A program made the translations under genes and the position numbers. Positions 32,600-43,505 of a DNA stretch of 64,000 nt are shown in pieces (within the stretch, counting starts at the first letter, position 1; each line of letters opens with the position of its first letter). The stretch is from Euborellia annulipes (lineage: Eukaryota; Arthropoda; Insecta; Dermaptera; Anisolabididae). A model generated the notes under the pieces. That model searched no databases. It worked only from the letters and a program-made list of their open reading frames with translations, and was not told the origin of the DNA. The stretch spans positions 310,001 to 374,000 of the forward strand of contig JAKCPI010002722.1 of assembly GCA_023213315.1 (NCBI GenBank), written 5' to 3'.

Positions 32600-33675
32600 C
32601 TACTCTGGATATTTTTTGTCTGATAGGTTTCGTTATTATAAGTGAATTTGATTTTAGTGCTTTTTTGATTGGAATAATAAATTTTTATCTTTTAACAAAA
32701 AAATTCGTGCACAAATCAAAAATATTATTAATAGAATTAAAAAAAAAAAAAAAAAAAAAAATAGGTCAAACAATATTAAATAAATATATTATATGTTCAC
32801 TCTGAATTTATAGTAGAATGATAATTTTGTTTATCTCATCTATTCAAATCAAATTAATACAAGAATAGAAAAAAATTTATGCATCTGACATATTTATTTA
32901 GATTTTTTCCCTTTGCTTCTGGCATGAGATCAAGTCCCCAGGTGCTTTCAATTAAATTTTCCACTTATAGTTTAAAACTCGCATTGGATTAATAGCCGCC
33001 CGAAAGCCAACCATAACGATTATGTTTTACTTGATTTAAGACTTCCGTGATTGATTTTAAAACAAAACAGGTCTCCAAAATGCTCTAACAATTTAACGGT
33101 GCTTTTAGTTAAATATCAATTATCTGTCTGGAGTTGATGCTCATGTCGAAAGATTGCCCTGTGGCTAAAAGTCGCAGTATCAAATGAGTTTTATTAAGTT
33201 TATGCAAATAAATATTTGATTATTGCCTTCTTTTTTTGGAAACTTTTTTTACTTCAAAGAGATAATTTATTATAAGTGAATTTAAATCAAATTAAAACGA
33301 TCTTTTAATTACAACTATAAAAAATAAAATTCCCTCCTGTTTCAAGTTACTCACACAAATCAAAAAATGTATACAAAATAATACAAATAAATAGGAGTAA
33401 TTCTTCTAAATATTTATAGGCCTATAACACGGAAAGAAATCTGAGGTCCGTAATTGTCGTTTATAATCGATTATTTGCATAAACATTATTTACAATGATG
33501 ACTGAAGATGAGTAATAAAATTTAACCTAAAACGTCTCATTTGAATATAGTAGGTCTCTTAAAAATCCTCCTCTATCCTTATTCAATTCTTTATTTATAA
33601 TTAGAAAAGCGACCGAAAAGGGATCCGATTGGTGCGCTCACTATCCAGTCTGAGAGATGAAAAGACAGACAAAAA
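32600..33675. other. apparently single-copy non-coding DNA
   Basis: 32890-33230 shows no match to the window's repeats and has balanced composition. Possible conserved non-coding sequence, but undemonstrable from one genome. 33515-33565 is a decayed hammerhead relic (ATGACTGAAGATGAG ... AAAACGTCTCATT). Confidence 0.4.
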
Positions 33676-33764
33676 TCTGGTGTGACACAGTACACGACTT
33701 TCTTTTACCGAATGTGTCAAACACCAGATATTTTTGTCTAGAGATATATTTAGTGACCGAGAGT

Positions 33765-33998
33765 CAAGGGCGGATACAGGGAGAGGGGGTAAAGGGGGTA
33801 ATTACCCCCCCCGAGAATTTTTTTTTTTTAAATTGTATTTTTAAAAACTAATACTTAAGAATTTGATTTGTATATATATTCTGGTAAACAACTACAGAAT
33901 GCACCTTTAAATTACCGATAATAAGAAAAATTGTGTGCTGTGCGACCAGTCACACCAGATTACCCCCCCCCCCAGAAACTCCTCTGTATCCGCCACTG
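33765..33998. mobile_element. hAT MITE (CAAGGGCGGATACAG ends)
   Basis: Left CAAGGGCGGATACAGGGAG with G-runs; right CTCTGTATCCGCCACTG with a C-run; perfect 8-bp TSD CCGAGAGT (33757-33764, 33999-34006). Confidence 0.9.
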
Positions 33999-34262
33999 CC
34001 GAGAGTATGGTATATTTGAAATCAAGATGTAAAATTTATAAACAGAAAAAACTTATATTTTGTTTCCTATTCTTCTTTTGAAGTATAAGATTTATATGAT
34101 TTCAGCACCAAAATGAGAATATACTTTTTAAAGAGTATTTAAGAACTAAGATTTAAACTTTCGACCGTTGGTTCTCGTTGAAACATTTCGTAAATTAAAA
34201 TTAAATATACAAATTAAACACTAGGTTATTTTTTTCAAAGGTTTTATTAATTAAAAAATTAA

Positions 34263-34306
34263 CACTTGATACGTATTTCGAAAATTCCTTGTCATCATCA
34301 GAAGTG
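34263..34306 (-). ncRNA. hammerhead motif, inverted partner with weakened stem II
   Basis: The same motif on the opposite strand. The core (CTGATGA, GAAA) and stem I are intact, but TGTC has become TTTC, breaking one stem II pair. Confidence 0.6.
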
Positions 34307-34353
34307 ATTACATTCTAATACATGTATTATTTTATTATTGTATAGAATGTAAT

Positions 34354-34397
34354 CACTTCTGATGATGACAAGGAATTGTCGAAATACGTATCAAGTG
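34354..34397 (+). ncRNA. hammerhead ribozyme motif (type I, minimal stem III)
   Basis: CACTT, CTGATGA core, T, GACA-AGGAAT-TGTC (stem II), GAAA core, a minimal stem III (UACGUAU closing A15.1-U16.1), cleavage after C34392 (AUC), then AAGTG pairing with CACTT (stem I, 5 pairs). All conserved core bases present. Confidence 0.8.
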
Positions 34398-34841
34398 TTA
34401 ATTTTTTAATTAATAAAACCTTTGAAACAAATAACCTAGTGTTTAATTTGTATATTTAATTTTAATTTAAGAACTAATTGATTTTTGAATTTTAATCAAA
34501 ATCGTAGAAGTGAATTTTGAGAAAAACTGAAAAAATAAATCCGTAAAGTACTAGTAGTCTTTGGTCAATTTTGTTTAAAAATTTCGTGTCACGTGCCAGG
34601 GGGGGGGGGGGGTTATGTAACTTGTATATAAAATTTCAACCTCCTAGCCTCATTCTTGAGATATTTTTTTCGCAGACATACACATTCACACACAGAGAAA
34701 AACAGATCATGTTGTGAAAAAAACTTTTTTGGATTTTCAAGGGACCTCAAAACGTGTATATCCATCAAAATCTCGACGTTTTGACATGAATCCAATTTCT
34801 CTCTCTATATATATAAATTTATAGGTAAGAGAAAGTAAAAA

Positions 34842-35885
34842 GAGAGAAAAAAATGCTAGTCCTACTTGTGTATTTTTATATGAATGTAATGTTTCAAAAT
34901 AAAAATTTATACTAATCAGTAACAAAATTTGATCTTCCTGGGAATGAGATTTTTGAAAAACATACCTATGAAGGGATGCTAATAGCAATAATAAATATGA
35001 TATTGTTATTTAAATATTTCTAAAAAAAAAGCTCTTCAATGATCAATGAAAAAAGTATTTTTACTTGTATAAATTAACATAATTTGTTATAAGATAAAAT
35101 CAAAGAGAGTTTGTGAAAACTTCTTGAAAGATAGATTCATTCTCAAACTTGTATGCTATGCAAGGGAATTACATTTGTCCTGTCTTGTGAAGCAGTGTGA
35201 GTGCGTATGTATGTATGTAAGAATATACAATTTAACTGCATGATGTAATCGCATGACAACATCTCGGTTGGGATGAGCTTATCTCACCGACATCGCCGGC
35301 ATTGCGCCCACTCCGCGTATAAACAAATCACACACAAGTGGCTGTCCAGCCCTAAATGGGTCTTTGACCAAGAGGCTAAAGCACCCTTCAAGGTTTCTTA
35401 ATTTTTTTTTTTCCTTTCTTTTCTCTCTTTTTATGAATTGGACAGCAATTTTTTTCATCCCGAAGGCAAAAACAGTTTTAAACCGGTCAGTTGAGTAATA
35501 AAATAACTAGTATTTTTGATAATCTACTATTAAAATAACATTATTTAAAGACAATAATAAGTTAGTATTATGAATATATTCGCTTTTGGCTTGTTGGTAT
35601 AGCTATATTAACCTTATAAATATAAACAATGCCAATCACATGGTGATTTAGATTTTTAGGATTAAAAAAAAAAAACTTTTTTTTATTTATCTAACAAGTT
35701 ATACGCCTTTGGCAAATCATGATAAGAATCATATCTTTTTTTCAAGGCATAATTTGCAATGTGTCAATATTATATTTTATTGCATAAAAATCAGATAAAA
35801 TTTATCTAACTCTCGATTTATTTCCAATATAAAACTTGGTTCGTGTTCAGGAATAAAGTTGTTAAACCAATAGAAAATATATATT
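34842..35885. other. non-coding DNA, mostly single copy
   Basis: 35230-35400 is GC-richer and not matched elsewhere in the window. No exon signals. Confidence 0.4.
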
Positions 35886-36122
35886 TTTTTGTAAAACACA
35901 CTTTTTTCCCATTCACACAGTCTTTTCGGCATCTTAAGCCATCTTAGACTTTACACGTTTCTCGTTATTTGTAAATATATCTATTGGGGGTCCCATATAT
36001 TCTTATTTAAGCCTTTTGCTATCCAAATGGCTTAAATAAAATCCTCGGACTGCCTGGGATCCGAACCCTGGACTCTTGGTATACAAAGGAGGCGCGCTAC
36101 CAACTCCGCCAAGCCCGAGGGC
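35886..36122 (-). mobile_element. tRNA-derived SINE S1
   Basis: Perfect 12-bp TSD AAAATATATATT (35874-35885, 36123-36134). The reverse-strand head (GGCTTGGCGGAGTTGGTAGC, B box GGTTCGGATCCC) and body are complete. Confidence 0.9.
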
Positions 36123-36240
36123 AAAATATATATTAAATCTTTTGTGGTTTGTATTAATATTATTATGTGAGTTTTTAATTATAGGCCCCTGAGCGATATA
36201 GACCACATTTTGTATAAATTATTTATTAAAAATATAAATA

Positions 36241-36287
36241 CTGTACAACGTTTCGACTGCTTATTCTGCAGTCATTTTCAAGTACAG
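36241..36287 (-). ncRNA. decayed hammerhead motif with intact stems
   Basis: CTGTAC/GTACAG (stem I, 6 perfect pairs), GACTGC-AGAATAA-GCAGTC (stem II, 6 perfect pairs), GAAA and CGUU are kept, but CUGANGA reads TTGAAAA. Probably inactive, yet both stems survive. Confidence 0.6.
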
Positions 36288-36290
36288 TAG

Positions 36291-36474
36291 TCACACCTTT
36301 TTCCCATTCACACTCACACACAAAATAGACAGTCTTTTCGGCAACTTAGGTCATATGACTTTTTACATTTGGTATCCAAATGGCTTTAAATAAAATCATC
36401 GGACTGTCTGAGATCCGAACTCGCGACCCTTGGTATAGAAGGTCAACACCCTCCAACTACACCAAGCCCTAAGG
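36291..36474 (-). mobile_element. SINE S1, internally deleted
   Basis: S1 tail (TTTTTCCCATTCACACTCAC), CAGTCTTTTCGGCAACTTAGG, then a deletion to the GGTATCCAAATGGC hairpin and a decayed head. Confidence 0.75.
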
Positions 36475-36938
36475 ACCAAAACATAGAAATGAATAAGAAA
36501 CAAAGTTTAAACAATAAATTAAGTAGAGTTTTGATTGAAAAGTTAAATTCTTTCTAACAACGCCCAAGAATTAGACAGTTGTTTAAGATAAAGACAATTT
36601 ACTGGAAGAGTTTGGGTTTATGTTTTAGCTGGTCAAATCAGGCTTCGTGGACTCGAACCAAGGCTTCCCGCTTTCGCGATAGATGGACTACCTTTTTTAG
36701 GTTTACCACCCAATCAAAACATAGGATTTATAGAATTTTTTTGAAAAATCAGAAGATTCATTCGCATCATTTGATGTCTTTTTATTCTACAAATATTTTG
36801 AAATACGTAACATGTCTAATCTTCAGTAGTGTATGGATGGTGAAGGTGAAGAAATTAAAAATACACAAAAAAATCATCTTATAAATTAACAATAAAATAT
36901 TATGAGACAAACTATTAATAGTTGGCAACTAGCGTCAA

Positions 36939-37075
36939 GTCCTCGGGCTTGGTGTAGGGATTAGCGTGCTAACCTTCTATACCGAGGGCCGCGGGTTCGG
37001 ACCCCAGGCGTCCAGTGAATGTAAGAGTGAGTGAGAAAAAAGTGTGAGTGTTTTTTATTAAAAAAATAAATAAAT
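36939..37075 (+). mobile_element. SINE S1, internally deleted, with TSD
   Basis: Head (CTTGGTGTAGGGATTAGC, B box GGTTCGGACCCC) joined directly to the tail GAGAAAAAAGTGTGAGTG. The 12-bp TSD is AACTAGCGTCAA / AACTAGCTTCAA (11 of 12 match). Confidence 0.85.
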
Positions 37076-37229
37076 AACTAGCTTCAAATTTAATCCATTT
37101 TCCGTCTGCACGCGCGGATCATTTTATAAAGAATTGTTACGTTTATTTGTATTATTGTATATTGAACCTATTGAGATGTGTGGGCGCCCGCGTGTGGTTA
37201 ATTCTTAATCGATTGATTAGTGTTATTGT

Positions 37230-37467
37230 AGGTCTTGGGATGTACCGGAATGGAATAACCAAGGGAGACCTATTGTTGGTTTGAGCAAAAAAATTTAAAA
37301 TAGTTCATATTCACCTTCATATTACGCATGTACACGAAGTGAAGTTGGCTACGAATGTAAGTGAGGCGAAGTTAGCCAGACATATTGCCCCCCTCTGCCC
37401 TCTCCTATAGGATGCCAGGGGAGGCACCCCTTGCCCCCCCCCCCCCCAGTTCCGGTGCCTATGTCTA
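37230..37467. mobile_element. hAT-like element related to 60722-61095 (left end unclear)
   Basis: The right end TGCCCTCTCCTATAGGATG...CAGTTCCGGTGCCTATG matches the right end of the 60722-61095 element, including the C-runs. The left boundary, about GTACCGGAATG (37241), is diverged and no TSD could be fixed. Confidence 0.55.
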
Positions 37468-37603
37468 TTAGGGGTCCAGGCATTCTTATGCTTTTTTGGT
37501 ATCCAAATGGCTTAAATAAAATCATAGGACCGCCTGGGATCCGAACCCCCGAACCTCAGTATACAAGGCCAGCACGCTAGTCACTAGACCAAGCCCGAGG
37601 GCA
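37468..37603 (-). mobile_element. SINE S1, 3' part missing
   Basis: Contains GGGGTCCAGGCATTCTTAT, the TTTGGTATCCAAATGGC hairpin, and a reverse-strand head with GGTTCGGATCCC. It directly follows the preceding hAT-like end. Confidence 0.75.
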
Positions 37604-38099
37604 CGGTATTTATTTCCATTAAAAAGCAATGTTTTTTATCAAAAAATACGAAATTTTTTTCTCATTGTTTTGAAAATAGTAAAAGTAGCGTTACTTACAC
37701 CACTGTAACTCAATGACACAATGTTGAAATATCATGAAATTTTGCAACGTACCTAACTTCTAAGGGTATGAGAAAGGTTATTAGAGACTGTGTGTTAGTC
37801 CCGGGACTAGTGAATGAATAAAATAAAAAGTTTTTTCATAATTTTCGGCACTTTATAAAGTTAAAATCCCGCTCACTTGCTACAACTCAATCAGTGAGTG
37901 AGTGATCTTTGTGGATAATCCAATTTTCCCAATCATTCTAGACTTAGCTAACTAGATGGAATTTATTATAAAAAAAAGAAGCAAATAGATGAATAAAATT
38001 TCCTCTTTGCTTTTGAAAGGGCCAATTCCTTCTGGGTGATCAACTTCTAGAAGCCATTAGATGATTTTCCCTCTCCCTCTCTCTCGAATTTGAAAACTT

Positions 38100-38142
38100 A
38101 CCAACTCTCTCGCTCTCTCTCTCTCTCTCTCTCTATCCGCCT
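38100..38142. repeat. (CT)n / (GA)n simple repeats
   Basis: CT-rich run followed at 38170-38265 by CAGACAGACAGA and AGAGAGAGAGAG tracts. No gene. Confidence 0.85.
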
Positions 38143-38371
38143 CTCCTTTTAGCTATTCACCATTCACCTTCCTTAGATAAACACACAGACAGACAGACTC
38201 TCTCTCTCCCTCAGACAAACTTGTAAATTCAATAATGGACCCAAAGAGAGAGAGAGAGAGATGGAAATGTAATTTCATATTTATTTTTCTTTTTATTAAA
38301 TATTTTATTTAATTATTAAAAAGACATTAATTTTTGCAATTTTAAAACTCATTGATGGATTAAAGAAAAAA

Positions 38372-39001
38372 TCTAGTGTGACTCGTCGCATAACACACAA
38401 CTTTCGATTACCGAAGCTTGTCACACCAGATTTTTTGTGTCGATATGTATTTAAGTTTCTGACAGTACTGTACATTCGATTTTCAAGATGTAAAATTTAA
38501 AGTATGGAAAAATATTTATATTTTATTACCATGGCATCCATTTCTCCTATCTTTTCTATGGAGTACAGGATTAAAGTGGTCTTCAGAAGATATAAATAGC
38601 GAAATGAGAATATACATTTTAAAGAGCATCTAAAAAATAATTGATTTATGAATTCTAATCAAAATTGTTAGAGCGATTTTTAAAAAAATAGAAAAAAAAA
38701 CTGAAAAAGAGCTTCAGCAAAGTACTAGTACTCTATGGCCAATTTTGATTAAAAGCTTCGTGTCACGTCCCATGGGGGTGCCAAACTTAAATATAAAATT
38801 GCAACCTCCTAGCTCTTTCCGTTCTTGAGATATTTTGTTCAGACACACACAGACAGACCATGTCGCGAAAACCACTTTTTTGGATTCAGGGGTCCTCAAA
38901 ACGTGTATATACATCAAAATCTCGACATCGAATTTTTGACATGAATCAAATACTTTCTCTCTCTATATATTAACAAATATAGAGGTAATAGAAAGTAAAA
39001 A
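38372..39001 (+). mobile_element. family A element
   Basis: From TCTAGTGTGACTCGTCG (5' hairpin shortened) to the terminal AT hairpin and GTAATAGAAAGTAAAAA. Its microsatellite is reduced to CAGACACACACAGACAGACC. Confidence 0.85.
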
Positions 39002-39090
39002 TATAAATTTTATTAGTAAAAAAAAAAGCGAATATATGTAATTAGTAGAAAAATAAAAGGCCGAGCAGCTAGATTTATTTCTTTAATGGA

Positions 39091-39144
39091 GAACTCACAG
39101 CGACGTTTCGGTCGACTATGCGACCATCTTCATGGCTAGAGTTC
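39091..39144 (-). ncRNA. decayed hammerhead motif with extended stem I
   Basis: Minus strand: GAACTC...AGC, C(A)TGAAGA (one extra A in the core), GGTCG-CATAGT-CGACC (stem II, 5 pairs), GAAA, CGUC, GCT...GAGTTC. Both parts of stem I pair. A further decayed relative is at about 46165-46215. Confidence 0.55.
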
Positions 39145-39412
39145 AGTCATTAGAAAAACCTCTCAAGTTCTTTGACAGACATTTTATAAATTTCATTACG
39201 ATCTATCAGATACAATGCATTCAGCGCCAAAAGCCAATATGATGTAATTGTAATGTAATATGTAATTAAAAATTAATTTTATAAAGCATTCATATCTTCA
39301 AAAGAAAACTAGAAAAAATTTAAGAATATACCATGTTTAAAAACTATTCGTTTAAATGCACACAATTCCAACTTTACTTCATCTGGTATTTCGGATCTTA
39401 TTAAAACTTTAT

Positions 39413-39477
39413 TTAAGGTGGATTCACACCGGGACCTGACTTGCGTCAAGTCAGATCCCGATGTGAATCCACCTTAA
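39413..39477. repeat. 65-bp near-perfect palindrome
   Basis: TTAAGGTGGATTCACACCGG and its complement form a hairpin around TTGCGTCAA, with a few mismatches. MITE-like; it has no partner copy in the window. Confidence 0.8.
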
Positions 39478-39714
39478 TTTTGCAAAACAGTCGCGCATGC
39501 GCGAAATGCGTGCGCATGCGTATTAAAATAAAAATATAGAGGTAAGAGAAAATAATGATATGTCTCCTGATCGGTACGTCTTTATAATGTGATATTTTGC
39601 ACGTTCTAAAGACGTTTTATTTAGTCATTTGACCAGTTATGATCAATTTCTGACGTCATTTTGACGGGGTGCTGCTAGCTGGGGTGCTTGTTACACCAGA
39701 TTTTTGCATTATTA

Positions 39715-40197
39715 TTTTTTTCTCATTCACACTCACACACACATTCACTCCTACACAGTCTTTTCAGCAGCTTAGGACATATGGACCCTGTTACGCATTA
39801 GTGTGTCAAGCGCCAGCTACCGAGTTTTGAGAAAATTAACATTAAAATTTTTTGTTTTTCATCGGATTATATATAATTTTTGTTGTCAATTGTGCAAGTA
39901 ACATTAAATATAAATTTTTTTAGGACATATTTCATAAAAAATACTATTAATTATAGCATTTGAAACAATAATTCCGTGCTTAACTCAATTTTTAATTTTT
40001 TTTTGGCGCTTGACACACTATTGCATAACAGGGTCCATATAAGACTCTGACGATAATCGTTATTTTATGAAAATATCTATTGGGGGTCCAGGCATTTCTA
40101 TTTAAAATAAAATCATCGGACTGCCTGGGTCCGAACCCGCGAAGTTCGGTATAAAAACTAGGCACGCTACATACTGCACCAAGCCCGGGGCATTTTT
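39715..40197 (-). mobile_element. SINE S1 interrupted by a TIR element
   Basis: The S1 tail (TTTTTTTCTCATTCACACTC) and head (AGCCCGGGG end; B box GGTTCGGACCC) are separated by the insertion 39783-40036 within the phrase CTTAGG(A/C)CATATAAGAC. Confidence 0.8.
39783..40036. mobile_element. TIR element, GGACCCTGTTA ends
   Basis: The ends GGACCCTGTTACGCATTAGT and ACTATTGCATAACAGGGTCC are about 32-bp inverted repeats (GTGTCAAGCGCC inside). An ATAT duplication (39779-39782, 40037-40040) flanks it. Superfamily unresolved. Confidence 0.75.
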
Positions 40198-40199
40198 GC

Positions 40200-41548
40200 A
40201 TTTGCATCATACATTTTCTTGTTGTTGACGCTTGCAAGTTGCAATTCTGCTTATTATTCTCCTGAATGTAATTCTTTGATGAACTATAAATAGATTTTGC
40301 TGTTGATAATGAGCGCGAAACTTGAACATAGATAATTATATTTGTTTTTGTTTTTGTTGGAGGCGGGCGGTTATTTCAACAAACTTTTTAAGAAGATAGA
40401 TAGTTAATCCAAATCCAATCAACCGATATATTAACATGTCTCTTACTTGGCAAGCGAGCGAGCCTCTTTACGAACACAATTAAACTTGAACCACCCAAAA
40501 GTTTATATAATATGAATAATTAATTTTCATGATGAGCATGTAAATTGGATGATGTACCCTTTTGTTTTATGGGAAATTAAATACGAAAAATGATTACATT
40601 CAAATAAGTTTTTTATTTCTTCCTAGCCAAGAGAGAGATAATCCGAAGCCGAGTCCCCCCCCCCCTAGCAGATCGCCAAACTTTGATTACATTTGTCTTG
40701 TTTTTGTTTGTTTTTCTTTTGTTATCTTGTTTACAGGTAATTCAGTCTGTCTTTCTGTCTGTTTGTCTGTCTATTTGTCAGAAGGGGGGTGTGTGTGTAA
40801 AGGTAGTCTTCGGCTCACACAACAAAAAGTTTTGTTTAACTTTTACTAAACAGAAATAAAGCCCCTCGGTGGGAAAAATCCTGGCTGACTTGTGAAGAGA
40901 GGGGGAAGGAACAAAAGAGAAAACCCGAATCGGATAAACTTTTCTTTTTTTTTTTTTTCTTCCATATTTATTAAGGTTTACATAAATATCCTTACTGTAA
41001 AACATTTGATTTTCAATACCGATTGAATTGATATCCTTTTTTTTCACTTTCTCTATAACTTTAAGAATTTACGGGCTTTTTTTTTTTGTTTCGAATTCAA
41101 ACTGAAAACAACAACAACAACAAACTTTGGAAATCGATAATGACGTAAACTCATCATAACAAAATATGGCTCAGAGAGGGTGCTTAGAATTTCAGCAACC
41201 AAACAAGACAAACTGGAAACGGATTTAAGAAAACTTTGAACAAAGCCAATCATTTACTCAAGATTACTTTAAAGTAGCTTAATAGGTTTATATTAAATAA
41301 TTTATTTTGAATCCTTATCGAATTGGTTGGGCTTTTAATGTAGTCAATATTGACAATAATATCAACGCCTGAGCCGCTGGTTGGAAGCAAATAGAGGGTT
41401 CGATGGAGTGCGTTCTCTCATTATTTTAATGAATCATTTAGACCTGGCAACAAATTGAGAGGGAGGCTACGGGATGCGGTAAAGAAATGCCAAACAAGGC
41501 GGAACTCAGATGGGTTGAACAATATAATACATATAATATATCTGTAAT
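40200..41548. other. non-coding, mostly single-copy
   Basis: Contains (TGTC)n near 40748-40780, (CAA)n at 41107-41122 and poly-T. 41330-41530 is balanced in composition and not repeated in the window. No exon borders supported. Confidence 0.4.
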
Positions 41549-41639
41549 CATTGGCGTAGCCAAAAATTTTTGTTGGAAAGTTCATTGTCGAAATTGTAAG
41601 CTAATGCACCTTTAAGAAAATAATTTTTTTTTATTTTTG

Positions 41640-42025
41640 AAATTCCTATCGGGATCCCCGTTTATTTACCCGAGGTGCTTACGTGTACGGAGACACACCT
41701 CAAAGCCCAACCGGCCTCTGGCCGTAGCCATCCACCGGCCCCCGTGAAGTTACATCATTTCCTATCTCTAACTCCTCCTCCTGCTTTCGTCTCTAGCTAG
41801 TGAACTAATCCTTATTTCTGGTTCCAACCGGCTCCTTATATCCAACCACTTCTATGCTATGGAGGATGTCCTAGTTTGAGGAGGGACTCCCTCAGCACCG
41901 GCGTGTAGCCTACTCCTTTCGAAGAATGCATCACTGAGAGGGAACCTTCTTTGCGTCCCTTCCACAGGACGGGATGCCACAGCAACTCCCTCTCCTCGTA
42001 GAGTTGCCTGGGGGCTATTGTGGTG
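41640..42025 (+). repeat. dispersed repeat, second copy of 6651-7062
   Basis: Reverse complement of the earlier block, from GGGATCCCCGTTTATTTACC to CTATTGTGGTGA. Nested in the hAT element. Confidence 0.75.
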
Positions 42026-42045
42026 AGATCCTATATTCCAATCCA

Positions 42046-42183
42046 GGGCTTGCTTGAGGATTTGTTTACATTAATTAAATATTTTTATTTAATGAAAAAT
42101 CCTGCAGGCCAAGGATTTGAACAAGGATTTTCTTTGCAGAAGCTGACACCCTAGCTCACTACACCAGCGAGCCCTCCAAGAAA
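42046..42183 (-). mobile_element. tRNA-derived SINE, family S5
   Basis: Reverse-strand head GGCTCGCTGGTGTAGTGAGC (A box) and CTTGTTCAAATCCTTGG (B box). The body is short and A/T-rich. Nested in the hAT. Confidence 0.6.
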
Positions 42184-42739
42184 ATGAAATAATAAATTTT
42201 TTTATATAATAGTTTTTATTATTTTTCATTTGAGAGATTTAATCAATTTTAATAGGCTTTAATTTTTTTATAAATCAAGACAAAAATCAATTTTCAATGG
42301 GAAAATTCTGAATTTTCTTGTATTTTTTGCGTTTTATTTAAATTTTTAAATTTTTTTTTTTAATCTAGAGAAAATTATTACATTTTTTGTATTATAGAGC
42401 TTAAATATCTAGTCATGGCTTGGGTCCAATGAGGGGAGCTTGAACCCTCCTCCCCCCGTGGCTACGCCTATGTCTGTAATCATATAGAGGAAGTTTGGGA
42501 GAGTCCCGGAAAAATCCGCAAATTCTCAAAAGGGGAGGCGCAAAAAATTCTAGTGTGTGTGATTGGGAAAAAAGTGTGAATGTTTAAAAAAAAATCTGGT
42601 GTGACTGGTCAACAGCACACAACTTTCTCTTATCTTCGGTAATCGAAAGTTGTGTTCTGTGCTTGTCAGACCAGATTTTTTGTGTCGATATATATACTTA
42701 GTTTCCGCCGATATATTAAAATTCAAAATGTAATTTTTT

Positions 42740-42885
42740 TTTTTTTTTTTTTTTTTTTAAACCCTTTTCGGCTACAGAGGCAGAGGGGTGTATATTTATT
42801 AATATATTTTTTAAAAATACATAGTACCGCTGGCTGGGGACGTTCCACACGCTGATTGCTCGGGGTCACCAGCTTTTTTTAAAAA
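42740..42885 (-). mobile_element. 5S-rRNA-derived SINE fragment
   Basis: The minus strand reads GCTGGTGACCCCGAGCAATC (5S C-box region) through to CCTCTGTAGCCGAAAAGGG and a long A tail. Same family as 17429-18549; the 5S A-box part is missing. Confidence 0.65.
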
Positions 42886-43127
42886 CATTCACACTTTTTT
42901 CTCATTCACACTCACATTCATACAGTCTTTTCGGCAACTTAGGCCATATAAGACTTTGACGATAACCGTTGTAGAGAATATATCTATTGTGGGGTCAGGC
43001 ATTTCTATTTAAGCCATCTGGTATCCAAATGGCTTAAATAAAATCATCGGACTGCCTGGGTCCGAACCCGCGACGTTTGGTATAGGAGGTAGGCACGCTA
43101 CCTACTACGCCAAACCCGGGGGCAAAT
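42886..43127 (-). mobile_element. SINE S1
   Basis: Complete reverse copy: tail ACACTTTTTTCTCATTCACA, body, and head with GGTTCGGACCC. It adjoins the 5S-SINE fragment; an AAATGTAA repeat flanks the combined insertion. Confidence 0.8.
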
Positions 43128-43259
43128 GTAAAATTTATAAACGGGAGAAAATATTTATATTATGTTACGAGTTACCATGGCAACCATTTCTCCTTTCTTT
43201 TCTATGGAGTGCAAGAGTAAAGTGGTCGTCAGAAGATTTCAATGGCAAAGAAGACATTT

Positions 43260-43505
43260 TTTTTTTTTAACACTCACTTTTTTCTCATTCACACTCACAT
43301 TCACACAGTCTTTTCGGCAACTCAGGCCATATAAGACTTTTACTATATCCGTTATTGATTAATATACATTTATTGGGGGTCCAGGCATACTTATTTAAGT
43401 CATTTGGTATCCAATTGGCTTAAATAAAATCATCGGACTGCCTGGGGTCTGAACCCGCGACTTTTGGTATGCGAGGTTAGCACGCTAACCCAAGCCCCGA
43501 GGGCT
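43260..43505 (-). mobile_element. SINE S1
   Basis: Reverse copy with head CTTGGGTTAGCGTGCTAACC and B box GGTTCAGACCCC; the poly-T at its left edge is the tail on the other strand. Inserted in family A near GACATTTT. Confidence 0.8.

Larger units (their letters stand above)
34150..34465. mobile_element. palindromic hammerhead element with 12-bp TSD (Penelope/retrozyme-like)
   Basis: Inverted arms (AAACACTAGGTTATTT...AACACTTGATACG and complement) cover nearly the whole element. The TSD TTTAAGAACTAA is perfect (34138-34149, 34466-34477). A long TSD of this kind indicates reverse-transcriptase-driven insertion, not a cut-and-paste transposon. Each arm carries a hammerhead motif in opposite orientation. 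Penelope-like elements are known to carry hammerheads and to insert as partial inverted dimers; the assignment is inference since no RT or GIY-YIG domain is present. Confidence 0.7.
33676..34841 (+). mobile_element. family A element interrupted by a hAT and a hammerhead element
   Basis: Starts TCTGGTGTGACAC and ends GGTAAGAGAAAGTAAAAA. Two insertions break it, each with a clean TSD: the hAT MITE 33765-33998 and the palindromic element 34150-34465. A short hairpin-end fragment in reverse lies inside the hAT. Confidence 0.8.
41549..42472. mobile_element. hAT element (CATTGGCGTAGCC ends) with nested repeats
   Basis: The ends CATTGGCGTAGCC and GGCTACGCCTATG are flanked by a perfect 8-bp TSD TCTGTAAT (41541-41548, 42473-42480). 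Inside are the 41640-42025 repeat and a tRNA-SINE (about 42085-42180). No transposase. Confidence 0.9.

Noticed and set aside
33515..33565. Hammerhead candidate (ATGACTGAAGATGAG...AAAACGTCTCATT)
   Set aside because: Core CTGAAGA and stem I are kept, but stem II does not pair and GAAA is lost; counted only as a relic.
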